From positions 186,001 to 250,000 of the forward strand of contig JACJYW010000008.1 of NCBI GenBank assembly GCA_020635955.1: a stretch of 64,000 nt of DNA, written 5' to 3'. The notes below the pieces were generated by a model, which made no database searches, was not told the origin of the DNA, and saw only the letters and a program-made list of their open reading frames with translations. Source of the stretch: Crocinitomicaceae bacterium. GTDB lineage: Bacteria > Bacteroidota > Bacteroidia > Flavobacteriales_D > Crocinitomicaceae. A program made the position numbers and the translations under genes. Every line of letters begins with the position of its first letter. The stretch's first letter is position 1. Shown here in pieces: positions 7,222 through 16,481 of this stretch.

Positions 7222-8924
7222 TCACTGACAAATTCAACCTCAATCCTCCTGTTGAGATCTCTTCCCCATAAATAACGATTAGGGGCAATGGGTTTTTCAG
7301 CTCCCCATCCATTGTGAAAAATGCGGTTAGGAGCAATTCCTTTAGCAATGAGGTAATCATATACGGCTTTGGCTCTTTCCTGAGATAAGGTCACATTATT
7401 TTCAGGAATTCCGGATGAATCAGTGTATCCATTTATTTGCACTTTCACATATTTATGCTCGTTCAAATAGGTCACAAATTCATCTAATACCTGGATGCAA
7501 TAACCGGTTTCTGGAATAACGGAACTGCTTGATTCAAAATTGAGCGAATCAATGATAAATGTGCTTCCCATTGGTTCTGATTGATAATGAGACAGAAAAT
7601 AAGACAGGTATGATTTCTCAAGATCTGCCTGATCGATCACATTAGGATCCTTGTATAGGTCCTCATTCACTAATTGATTACCACCATGAACAGTTTTATT
7701 GATGATCTTAACCTCTATTCTTCTGTTGCCCTCTCTGGTAGATTTATATCGGTTGCTGTAAATTGGTTTCTTTGGTCCATATCCCGCATAGGTTATTCTT
7801 TCGGCTGAATATCCAGATGAGATCAAATGATCATAAACGAATTTTGCACGTTGTTGAGACAGCTGAACATTTTTTTCATATGAACCGGTATTATCAGTAT
7901 ATCCTCCAATCTCGATCACCAGATTGGGATCAGCATCTAATGCTTTTTTGAGATCTATGATATCAGGATTATTGGCTATTCCCGAAAAAGTAGTTTTACC
8001 TGGTCCAAAGATCACATTGTAAAGTACAATATCCATTCCTTTAGGTATAGCTTCAGGAACAATAACTAAATGTTCAATTTCTATATGCAATTGACTGCTA
8101 TCAATGATCTCAGGCATGGGTGGACACAAACATTTCTGTAAAGTATCAGAGATCATGAATTCCGGATAGGGCTCAAATTCCTTGATCCTTTCTCTTTGTG
8201 TTTGATAACGCGGACTGGTGTTAGCACCATCAGTGCCCAGATCCCAATAATTTACCGCATCCCAACTTGAATATCCGCAAAATTGCTTCAAAATAACTGC
8301 ACTAATAAAGCCTGAGGCATGCCATCCATTCCAACAGTGAAGATATACAGGACCAACCTCAGGATTAACTGCTGCATCATAGGTCAATTTGAGCATCTGA
8401 TAGACATGTGCTGAGTCGAAATAATCATACTGATAGTAATTAAACTTGTTCCAGCTATCATCAACACAATTACAGGTGTCCCCTAATGGTGAAGTCTCAA
8501 AATTTGTTCGATATAAATAAACTCCAGCGGAGAATCCTTCTGAACATAGACCATGCATCCCGTCTGTTGGCAACGGATTTTGATTGGAGCGTTTATCAGT
8601 ATTATGAAAGTAATTATTGGCACCTCCTCTATACGCTACGCCATGTAGTATGGGCCTCATGTTACGAGTACCATACAAACTATCAAAACCATCACCCTTA
8701 TTATCGGTGACTTTATACATCAGATCAGTCTCTCTGTATCGATCGATATAAAACTGATAATCAAGATCCCTGCTGCCTTCTACCGCAAAGAGAGAGTCAT
8801 AATTTATAGGTTTGGTAGTATCCCAAAGGATATAATTGTTCAATCCAATACGGATAGTATCGAACTGTCCAAAGCTTGGAATGCTTAAGATAAGACCTAT
8901 TACAACGAGCAATGCTTTCCCCAT
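7218..8924 (-). CDS. Phosphatase-like domain fused to two OmpA domains
   Basis: A 568-residue exported protein. After a signal peptide (MGKALLVVIGLILSIPSFGQ) comes a region of about 240 residues resembling dual-specificity phosphatases, with YRGG near residue 98 and VYLHCWNGWHASG around 194-206. The canonical HCx5R loop would need Arg where Ala203 stands, so the domain looks catalytically dead or altered. Two OmpA peptidoglycan-binding domains follow (about 303-408 and 456-566), each with GYTD, LSQxRAK and NRRIEV motifs. This suggests a peptidoglycan-tethered sensor or scaffold. The ATG at 8924 is preferred over a GTG at 8930 that lies in the -7 box. Confidence 0.85.
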   Translation of the reverse strand: MGKALLVVIGLILSIPSFGQFDTIRIGLNNYILWDTTKPINYDSLFAVEGSRDLDYQFYIDRYRETDLMYKVTDNKGDGFDSLYGTRNMRPILHGVAYRGGANNYFHNTDKRSNQNPLPTDGMHGLCSEGFSAGVYLYRTNFETSPLGDTCNCVDDSWNKFNYYQYDYFDSAHVYQMLKLTYDAAVNPEVGPVYLHCWNGWHASGFISAVILKQFCGYSSWDAVNYWDLGTDGANTSPRYQTQRERIKEFEPYPEFMISDTLQKCLCPPMPEIIDSSQLHIEIEHLVIVPEAIPKGMDIVLYNVIFGPGKTTFSGIANNPDIIDLKKALDADPNLVIEIGGYTDNTGSYEKNVQLSQQRAKFVYDHLISSGYSAERITYAGYGPKKPIYSNRYKSTREGNRRIEVKIINKTVHGGNQLVNEDLYKDPNVIDQADLEKSYLSYFLSHYQSEPMGSTFIIDSLNFESSSSVIPETGYCIQVLDEFVTYLNEHKYVKVQINGYTDSSGIPENNVTLSQERAKAVYDYLIAKGIAPNRIFHNGWGAEKPIAPNRYLWGRDLNRRIEVEFVSD

Positions 8925-8929
8925 TAACA

Positions 8930-8963
8930 CAAATTTACAACCCTACCCACGCTTAATATCAAA
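8930..8963 (-). promoter_or_regulatory. Promoter of OmpA-fusion gene
   Basis: Read on the minus strand, TTTG (8963-8960), 22 bases, TAAATTTG (8937-8930). The predicted transcript start falls at or next to the ATG at 8924, so the mRNA may be leaderless. Confidence 0.6.
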
Positions 8964-9102
8964 GGTCATGCTAAAGTTTTTCACAGCTTTTTATTCGTAA
9001 GCATGAACCAATTAAGCGTTTGTTTTTATTTAATGTAGAAGAGTAACTCATTTAAGGTGAATTACTTATTTTCATGACTATTTGATACACTACATTCGCA
9101 TT

Positions 9103-11706
9103 ATGAAGAACTTAGTATTGGTATTATCACTCGTATGCTCATTTTTGGGTCAGGCACAGGCATTATCGCCCAAATTTCAAAAAATGGTGAAGTGCTATTC
9201 CAATGATAGTTCTTTCGTGATCTTGCATAAAGGGAAGTATGAATCATTGTATAATGTGAAAAATGGCTCATTCCTCTATGGTCCGATAAAAAGCGAGATC
9301 ATTTATAATTCAGAATTGGATCTGTTTATTTCCATTGAGCCTGATCTTTTTTCATTTATCATCTTTCCGAGCGACACTTCAGCTATTCAGATCTATCAAG
9401 AGAGAGATAACAGTAAAAAGGACTTTCTGCAAATGAAGATCCCTGATCAATCAGATAGTAGATATGAAAACCTTCTTTTTTCAAAAGATCAATGGATCAA
9501 CAGAAATACCAGTATCTATTTTGATGATGGCAAAAATGAAATTAGCAGTGATCAGGTTGATTTTAGAACTGAAATATCAATACAGGAATTGAATGAAAAT
9601 GAAGTGATCATTAATCAGTTCAAAACCCCTACAGTTGTAATGAACAACTATGATCAAATGATGATTTTAGACAGTGGTTATACTCTTTCCGGGGTGTATA
9701 ATTTTAAGCTTCAGCAATGGTCGATACCTCCTGATAATGCAGAAATTATATTGGAAAGAGAAAATCTGATCGTATTCAATAAAAAGGAGATGAATATTGG
9801 TGAATATGAATATAGTCAGCTGATAAAGGGTGAATTTACTTTTGATATATATGAGAGAAGTAATCAGAACTGGGTAAAAGTCAAAGAAAGCGTTTCGTCT
9901 GTGAACGATTTAGATCTTGGAGACTTTCTCGGTGTTGATAGCGTAAGCACAATAGATTCGATCTATTATGTAACTCTGAAAGACGGAAAAATGGGATTAG
10001 TTCAATTTGAGCTGGGTTATAATTCTTTCACAACCAAATCCCTTTTTATCAATACTATTATCCTGGATCCAATTTATGATCTCGTAGTGTATAATCCTGA
10101 AAATCAAAAAGTATTAACATTTGATTCTTTCTCTGAAAAGCCAATAACGTATCTAGATATAAGACCAAATAGTGCGACAGATGCCGGGAAAAAATTTGAG
10201 GCTTCAAAATATCTGGATAGCAAATTGATGTTTGCTGATCTGATTATGATCAGTACTGAAGATACTTTCAACTGGTTTAATTCACCAATTCATGAAGAGA
10301 ATGTGCATGATTGCCATTTTGGATTAGAAAAGTTAAATGATTCGTTAATTCTGGTAACTGATTTTGAATTGGGGGAATTGAATCCACTTTTTGATCTGGA
10401 AACAGGTAATCCAATAACGAACGAATATGGCGATTATATCTATCAAACTGACTCTACTTATTTTCGATCAGGTGTATTCAATCTAATTACAAAGAAATGG
10501 CTTGTTCCTCAAGAACATTATAAAGTGCAATTGGCTCAAAATGGTTGGATTACGACAATTACTTCTCTTGAAAATGATCAATACCGACCTTTTTATCGAA
10601 AAACCTATGAAATTCTTGATAAAGATCTTAATACCGTACAGATCATTGATGATGAAGTAGATTTTTTTGGGGATCCAAAGACCTTGAATTATTTGGTCCA
10701 TGAATATGATTTTGATAGTGTTTTTCAAGGATCAGCCGGACTAGCTAACATATTTATAGATGAAGACAGAAGCCATTATTTTATAAGTAGTAAGGATTTA
10801 GGTTTGATCATCAAAAGTAATCAGGAAGGAATATATAAAATAATAGGTCCTGTGGCTTTTGTCTATCATAATCCAGATATGGGTGTAACTTACAAATGTG
10901 ATCGTACAGATCTGATCCTAGAATTTCAAGATTCAGTATTCAAAGTACCTATGGATCATGGAAAAATTGAACTTGAAGTGATGGTATCTGATTATGAACA
11001 AAATACTTATACTATCTATCTTAGTGGAACAGATAGTCTTCATTTCTCGGGTTTTTCACCATTGAATTATTACACCCTTAGGCATTCCTATAGATCCACT
11101 ATTGAATTTTTAAATGATCATCTCATTATAAGTGAATCGGCTGTTATGGAAAACTGGCATTCAGATGAATATGGTGATTCTTATTTCTACGGTAATTATG
11201 ATCTGGCTAATTCTGCCATCTGGAAGTACGAAGATGATCAATTCAAAAAAGTCTCACCTTATTACGGAAGCATCACTGCGAATGAATTTGGCTATGTTGT
11301 TCAAACTGTTGGAGGATCAGGTGCTATTGAATTGGACGAAGAAGGAAGGTACCTTTATGATGAAAACGGTTCTTATGTCTATTCCAATGCCATACCATCA
11401 AGATATCTATTGTTAGATAAACAATTAAAGGCCGTCTCATTTATTGACTACTATGATTTTGAAGCAATTAAAGATCTGGGATTTGGACTAAGTCTAAAGA
11501 CAGATAAAGGATATATGTTTGTTAATTACGAGGGCCAGGTAATTACAGATGATGTTTGGGATTCCTTTGAGATTGAAAATGGTCAATTAAAAGCTATAAA
11601 ATTCCGAGAGATCTATGATGAATATGGTTATTCATTATATGATGAAAACGGCGATATCATTGATGATCCGATTGAAAAAATCGAGCTGTTTGATCTTAAG
11701 AAATAA
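9103..11706 (+). CDS. Large exported protein, WG-repeat-like, function unknown
   Basis: An 867-residue protein with a signal peptide (MKNLVLVLSLVCSFLGQAQA). The rest is rich in Asp, Tyr, Ser and beta strands. It contains recurring units such as LKDGKMGLVQFE, NLITKKWLVPQEHY and DKGYMFVNYEGQVITDDVWD that resemble WG-type beta repeats, in which each unit reads 'x-G-x-x-G-x-(I/V)'. No enzymatic motif, transmembrane segment or T9SS tail is visible. The ATG at 9103 gives a clean signal peptide, whereas an in-frame TTG 21 bases upstream does not. The final 11 bases overlap the end of convergent ribE. Confidence 0.75.
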   Translation: MKNLVLVLSLVCSFLGQAQALSPKFQKMVKCYSNDSSFVILHKGKYESLYNVKNGSFLYGPIKSEIIYNSELDLFISIEPDLFSFIIFPSDTSAIQIYQERDNSKKDFLQMKIPDQSDSRYENLLFSKDQWINRNTSIYFDDGKNEISSDQVDFRTEISIQELNENEVIINQFKTPTVVMNNYDQMMILDSGYTLSGVYNFKLQQWSIPPDNAEIILERENLIVFNKKEMNIGEYEYSQLIKGEFTFDIYERSNQNWVKVKESVSSVNDLDLGDFLGVDSVSTIDSIYYVTLKDGKMGLVQFELGYNSFTTKSLFINTIILDPIYDLVVYNPENQKVLTFDSFSEKPITYLDIRPNSATDAGKKFEASKYLDSKLMFADLIMISTEDTFNWFNSPIHEENVHDCHFGLEKLNDSLILVTDFELGELNPLFDLETGNPITNEYGDYIYQTDSTYFRSGVFNLITKKWLVPQEHYKVQLAQNGWITTITSLENDQYRPFYRKTYEILDKDLNTVQIIDDEVDFFGDPKTLNYLVHEYDFDSVFQGSAGLANIFIDEDRSHYFISSKDLGLIIKSNQEGIYKIIGPVAFVYHNPDMGVTYKCDRTDLILEFQDSVFKVPMDHGKIELEVMVSDYEQNTYTIYLSGTDSLHFSGFSPLNYYTLRHSYRSTIEFLNDHLIISESAVMENWHSDEYGDSYFYGNYDLANSAIWKYEDDQFKKVSPYYGSITANEFGYVVQTVGGSGAIELDEEGRYLYDENGSYVYSNAIPSRYLLLDKQLKAVSFIDYYDFEAIKDLGFGLSLKTDKGYMFVNYEGQVITDDVWDSFEIENGQLKAIKFREIYDEYGYSLYDENGDIIDDPIEKIELFDLKK

Positions 11707-12289
11707 CGCCCTGTTGCGCTAACATTCGTTTCACATATTTCCCGATAATATCAAATTCCAGATTTACTCTGGTGCCTGGTTTGAACGTATGGAAATTGGT
11801 ATGCTCAATAGTGTATGGGATAATATGTACTGAAAACAATCCTTTTTCAGATCTAACTACTGTCAAACTCACGCCATTCACCGTGATGGATCCTTTAGGA
11901 ACAGTCACATCATCAAAATAGTAACTAAAAACAAATTCTGTGCTGCCATCCAGATCGATAATTTCAGTGCAGGTAGCAGTGGTATCAACATGGCCCTGAA
12001 CTATGTGACCGTCTAATCTACCGCCCATCTGCATACAACGCTCAACATTCACGACATCCCCGTTTTTAAGATCGCCCAAATTCGTCTTCTTTAAGGTTTC
12101 ATCAATAGCGGTAAGCGTATATTGATCACCGTCTTTTGCTACAACCGTTAAACAACAACCATTGTGAGCAACACTCTGATCTATTTTCAATTCATGAGTA
12201 AATGGACAACTGAATGTAAAATGAACGTTCGTACCCTCTTTTTCGATCTTTTCAACTTTGGCTAATGCCTCAATGATTCCTGTAAACAT
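11696..12289 (-). CDS. ribE: Riboflavin synthase alpha chain
   Basis: Dismutates two 6,7-dimethyl-8-ribityllumazines to riboflavin, the last step of the pathway. The 197-residue protein has the two tandem lumazine-binding barrels. The first begins MFTGIIEALAKV and includes HNGCCLTV, and the second holds GHIVQGHVDTTATC, GSITVNGVSLTVV and HTNFHTFKPGTRVNLEFD. It starts one base after the stop of the upstream T9SS type B gene, so it may be the second gene of that transcript, an odd partner for a vitamin enzyme. No FMN riboswitch is seen. Confidence 0.96.
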   Translation of the reverse strand: MFTGIIEALAKVEKIEKEGTNVHFTFSCPFTHELKIDQSVAHNGCCLTVVAKDGDQYTLTAIDETLKKTNLGDLKNGDVVNVERCMQMGGRLDGHIVQGHVDTTATCTEIIDLDGSTEFVFSYYFDDVTVPKGSITVNGVSLTVVRSEKGLFSVHIIPYTIEHTNFHTFKPGTRVNLEFDIIGKYVKRMLAQQGVIS

Positions 12290-12290
12290 G

Positions 12291-14897
12291 TTAGTGCTGC
12301 GAATGTATTATGGTAATATTTCCTTGAAATGAACGTGGAACTAATCCGGATAATTTGATCTCATAAACAGTTACTTCATAAAAGTAAACGCCATCATTCA
12401 AGGTTTTTCCGTCTAAGTTTTTGCCATCCCAATTAATAACCGGATTGGTAGTTTCGTATACCAGGTCACCCCAACGGTTAAATACTCTGAGATCTATATG
12501 ATCCACGAATTTATAGGGTAGCAGCGGGTGGTAGAGGTCATTAACACCTGATCCATCCGGGGTGAAGACATTCGGCAATTCATAGTAACCATCACAGTTA
12601 TCAATACAAGCAATGTTGCTTGGTTCACTCTCATTATTGTATTGAATGGAGTCCAAAGCCGTAACATAATAGCAGCCTGCAATACTTCCTCTGTCACTAT
12701 GAACAAAGAAAGTGTCCAGATCTGAGCCAAATGAGGTCAATAAGGTTAATGTGCTATCTTCAAAAGGAGCAAAATAGAGGTTATATCGAGTGACATCATC
12801 AGCACATGAATTATTCGGATTGGTCCAGCTTAAATAGGTTTCTTCCAGATCACAATCACCATCAATATAAAGTTCAGGCGGGCAAGGTGGTGTTAGATCT
12901 ACAGGAATGCCACAAACTTCTTGCGACCAATTTTCAATAGGTGAAACAATTCCGGGAGAAGAATACCCTCCTATAGTTTTGATCTTATAACAATAACTTG
13001 ACCCATTGATCAGGCCGGTGTCTATATATCCAATTGAATTAGTGGTCCCTATCAGATTAAAGATGGTACTTCCCGGAGAGGTTTCTCTATAGATCTCGTA
13101 GCTGTTATTAACCCACGGAATATCTTCAACCCAGCTCAACGCTAACTGATTGTCATTTGGTGTTAAGGTTAAATAAATGGAGGAAGCCGTAAGAGAAGTA
13201 CCCACAAGTAAATTGTTTGAATACAATTCCAATCGATACGTATAGGCATTAGCTTCAGTATTCAATCCTGTATCTTCAAAAGTCGTATCCGGATTAGCGA
13301 TTGATGCTTGTTGTGTAGTGGTTAGCACTAGTGTTTCCACGCCACCTTGGTATCCTGTTTGACGATACAATTGATAATGGTATGGGCCAGGGAAAATTGT
13401 AGTATTCAGTTCCTTTGGATATGACCATTTCACAGTATCTGTACCATTGCTTACATCTGTAGAATTGATGGATACATGTGTAAGAATTGGAATTTCAAAA
13501 TTTAAATGAGCACAGTCAACATTAGATAAACAGCTTTCAATACCCTTATTGGTTACCACTGTAACCAGATAGCAATAATCATTTCCAACTATGAGCCCAT
13601 TATTGTCAACGAAAAATGTATCAGTTGCTGTTCCAACTAATTGATACCCCAATCCTATTGCAGCATTATTATTACAGCAGGTCTCATTCGCTGTGATTGA
13701 ATCTAATTGCTTATAGATATTGTAATGATCAACATTGGTGCAGGAAGACGGATCCCAGGTGATGGTCATGGCATTACCGGCTGGTGTAACACTAACATTT
13801 TGAACGGGAGGAACATTTACCTTAATTCTGAATGTGCTCAGATCTTCCAAAGGTACACCTGGGTCATTATCCTCAGCATGAATTATGACTGTGTAATATG
13901 ATCCAGTAGCTTCATTGCACTCAGGATCCCATTGAAAATATCCAACAACCGTATCAGCAGAAGAAGAATCAACAAAAACAGCCGGGTTATTTCCTACATT
14001 AAAAATAGAACCTGTTCCTCTAATGGTTACAATATCCCCGGCATTTGGATCATGTGCAACAAATGGGATATTTACGTTAGTGCCCGCAAAAACACAGGTA
14101 TCTGCTACTTCATCTATGATCGGAGGATCATTATTGCAAGATCTCACCGTCAACTGCATGTCCTGGATAACTGAACCAATATAAAAGCCATTGCGCCACT
14201 CTTTGATCTTGATCGCCAGGTTAAATTCTCCCTGAAATTGAGGAGCATCCCAACAAAGTGTTCCACTAACTGGATCAATTGTCATGATACCGCCTCCAAC
14301 ATCATCCGGATATTGATAGATCTCTGGAATGGACATCTCTAAACAGTCTTCACCCCTGCATGGTACTAATGAATAGCTTAGACTATCACCATCCGGGTCA
14401 TAGGCTGATAAATTGTAACAATATTTCTTTTGTAAACAGGCAAATTCCGGACATGGACAATCTTCAATGACCAACGAGTTATTAGGGTTTCCAATAAAAG
14501 GAGAGATCACTAGTTCCGTTTGAATACAAAAGACCTTATCAACCGAATTCGTGATATTCAATACGCCCGCATTTCTATTGGGATCTTCTACGCTTACAAT
14601 ATAATTTGCAGGACCAGTAAATGTGTGCGTCCCATAGTATTTATTGATCTGAACATCATAAGCAAAATTGAAATCGATATTCGGATCTCTGTCAATGGTG
14701 TCAGATGTGCCATCTCCCCAATTGATCTCTAACTGAGGTCTATCTGCTTCACTGGAAGATTTAGTACAGGTAGTAACGGTAAATGCGTAGGTGTATCCAC
14801 TAACGTGTCTGTAAGTGATCGATCCAGAACGATTGTGCGTAGCCAATGCTGTATTAAAAGACAGCAAGAGTAATAAGGTATAAATGAAATTACGCAT
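12291..14897 (-). CDS. Adhesin-like protein with T9SS type B (CHU_C) domain
   Basis: An 868-residue exported protein with a signal peptide (MRNFIYTLLLLLSFNTALA). The N-terminal region has beta-sandwich features with many paired Cys. The middle holds several fibronectin type III-like repeats (for example TWDPSSCTNVDHYNIYKQ and SYCYKIKTIGGYSSPG). The last 85 residues form the gliding-motility-associated C-terminal domain: LPNVFTPDGSGVNDLYHPL, LRVFNRWGDLVYE, WDGKNLDGKTLNDGVYFYEV. This marks type IX export with type B sorting. A surface adhesion or matrix role is inferred. An upstream TTG is rejected as start in favour of the ATG. Confidence 0.88.
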   Translation of the reverse strand: MRNFIYTLLLLLSFNTALATHNRSGSITYRHVSGYTYAFTVTTCTKSSSEADRPQLEINWGDGTSDTIDRDPNIDFNFAYDVQINKYYGTHTFTGPANYIVSVEDPNRNAGVLNITNSVDKVFCIQTELVISPFIGNPNNSLVIEDCPCPEFACLQKKYCYNLSAYDPDGDSLSYSLVPCRGEDCLEMSIPEIYQYPDDVGGGIMTIDPVSGTLCWDAPQFQGEFNLAIKIKEWRNGFYIGSVIQDMQLTVRSCNNDPPIIDEVADTCVFAGTNVNIPFVAHDPNAGDIVTIRGTGSIFNVGNNPAVFVDSSSADTVVGYFQWDPECNEATGSYYTVIIHAEDNDPGVPLEDLSTFRIKVNVPPVQNVSVTPAGNAMTITWDPSSCTNVDHYNIYKQLDSITANETCCNNNAAIGLGYQLVGTATDTFFVDNNGLIVGNDYCYLVTVVTNKGIESCLSNVDCAHLNFEIPILTHVSINSTDVSNGTDTVKWSYPKELNTTIFPGPYHYQLYRQTGYQGGVETLVLTTTQQASIANPDTTFEDTGLNTEANAYTYRLELYSNNLLVGTSLTASSIYLTLTPNDNQLALSWVEDIPWVNNSYEIYRETSPGSTIFNLIGTTNSIGYIDTGLINGSSYCYKIKTIGGYSSPGIVSPIENWSQEVCGIPVDLTPPCPPELYIDGDCDLEETYLSWTNPNNSCADDVTRYNLYFAPFEDSTLTLLTSFGSDLDTFFVHSDRGSIAGCYYVTALDSIQYNNESEPSNIACIDNCDGYYELPNVFTPDGSGVNDLYHPLLPYKFVDHIDLRVFNRWGDLVYETTNPVINWDGKNLDGKTLNDGVYFYEVTVYEIKLSGLVPRSFQGNITIIHSQH

Positions 14898-15021
14898 CAA
14901 TATGAACTGTTTTCCTTACTCCAATTTGGCGGGACCCACGAAGATACAAAATTTGCAGTCCCACACCTACATAAATAACGCAAAATGACTGGTTTTGGTT
15001 GAATTGAAGTGAATTTTTTAG

Positions 15022-15055
15022 TTTGAATTTTAAGCCAAAAAAAAGACTAACTTTG
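15022..15055 (+). promoter_or_regulatory. Promoter of pepA-pdxA
   Basis: TTTG (15022-15025), 22 bases, TAACTTTG (15048-15055). The -7 box is 19 bases before the pepA ATG, implying a very short leader. Confidence 0.65.
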
Positions 15056-15074
15056 AACTCTAAAATTTTTCCAA

Positions 15075-16481
15075 ATGCTCATCTATCCTGAATTCCAAAA
15101 AGAGATCCAATCTAAGAACTTGGTTCATTTGGTCAGATCAACTAAAGAGATCACTTCCTTAGACCTGTCTAAAAAAGAGGAAAAATATGTGATGTCAAAA
15201 TTGGAAGATGGCAACTCATGTATTGTAAATTCATTTGGAAATGTTGTGGCCGTTTTCAAGTTTGGCAAGTTGACAGACAGTAAAGATCGTGAAGCCATTC
15301 GAAAATTTGGTGATCAGGTGTACAATGCGGTTTCAGCTGAGTGCAAAGACCTGCAGGTTGAAGGATCATCTGCTGAAGCAGTTGAGTTACTTCTTGAAGG
15401 AATTAGTCTGTCATCTTACAAGTTTGATAAGTATTTGTCAGATAAGAAAACAGCCAAACTAAAAGCGATATACACCTCGAATGCAAAGGTGAAGATAGAT
15501 CAGTTAATTCATGTCATTGATGCCACTTGTTGGGCCAGAACCCTAGTAAATGAGCCTGTATCCTATCTTACAGCAGCTAAGTTGAGTGAGGAGATTATCA
15601 ATAAATGCAAGGATACTGGTATTAAAGTAGAAGTGTTCGAAAAAGCAAAGATCGAGTCACTTAAAATGGGAGGTTTATTAGCTGTGAATAAAGGATCAAT
15701 AGACCCTCCAACATTTAATATTCTTGAGTATAAACCTGCAAAGGCAAAGAATAAAAAACCAATTGTTCTGGTTGGTAAAGGAATTGTTTATGATACGGGA
15801 GGGTTGAGTTTGAAACCCACTGCAAATTCCATGGATCTAATGAAAAGTGATATGGCGGGTGCTGCGGCAATGGCGGCAACAATTTATGCTGTGGCCAAAT
15901 TGAATCTACCTCTTCATATAGTCACTTTAATACCAGCAACAGATAATCGTCCTGGTGGTGCTGCATATGCTCCTGGTGATGTTATTACAATGTTTAATGG
16001 AACAACTGTTGAGGTATTAAATACAGATGCTGAGGGTAGAATGGTTTTGGCAGATGCTTTATCCTACAGTGATAAGTATAAACCAGAACTGGTAATAGAT
16101 GCTGCCACATTAACTGGAGCAGCAATTAGAGCAATAGGTGAATATGCTACATGTATGATGGGTAATGCACCTCAGGAAGAAATGGATCTGTTGGCAGATG
16201 CAGGTTTTTTCACGCATGACCGCGTAGTTCAAATGCCTTTTTGGGATGAATACAAAGTGGAAATGAAATCAAAAATTGCTGACCTGAAAAACCTTGGAGG
16301 ACCAAATGCCGGCCAGATCACAGCTGGAAAATTTCTGGAGCATTTTGTATCAAACCCATATGTTCATCTTGATATTGCAGGTCCATCATTCACTACAGCT
16401 AAAGATAGTTATAGAGGATTAGGCGGAACAGGTTCTGGTGTTAGATTATTAGTAGAGTACTTCAAAAGAAAGGCGAAATAA
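15075..16481 (+). CDS. pepA: Leucyl aminopeptidase, M17 family
   Basis: A cytosolic two-metal aminopeptidase that removes N-terminal residues from peptides. The 468-residue length fits the family. The diverged N-terminal domain is followed by the catalytic domain with VGKGIVYDTGGLSLKPT, MKSDMAGAAAM and NTDAEGRMVLADAL, which carry the lysine, aspartate and glutamate metal ligands and the catalytic arginine. Hexamer assembly is known for the family. It overlaps pdxA by one base (TAATG), so the two are a coupled operon, although the reactions are unrelated. Confidence 0.95.
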   Translation: MLIYPEFQKEIQSKNLVHLVRSTKEITSLDLSKKEEKYVMSKLEDGNSCIVNSFGNVVAVFKFGKLTDSKDREAIRKFGDQVYNAVSAECKDLQVEGSSAEAVELLLEGISLSSYKFDKYLSDKKTAKLKAIYTSNAKVKIDQLIHVIDATCWARTLVNEPVSYLTAAKLSEEIINKCKDTGIKVEVFEKAKIESLKMGGLLAVNKGSIDPPTFNILEYKPAKAKNKKPIVLVGKGIVYDTGGLSLKPTANSMDLMKSDMAGAAAMAATIYAVAKLNLPLHIVTLIPATDNRPGGAAYAPGDVITMFNGTTVEVLNTDAEGRMVLADALSYSDKYKPELVIDAATLTGAAIRAIGEYATCMMGNAPQEEMDLLADAGFFTHDRVVQMPFWDEYKVEMKSKIADLKNLGGPNAGQITAGKFLEHFVSNPYVHLDIAGPSFTTAKDSYRGLGGTGSGVRLLVEYFKRKAK

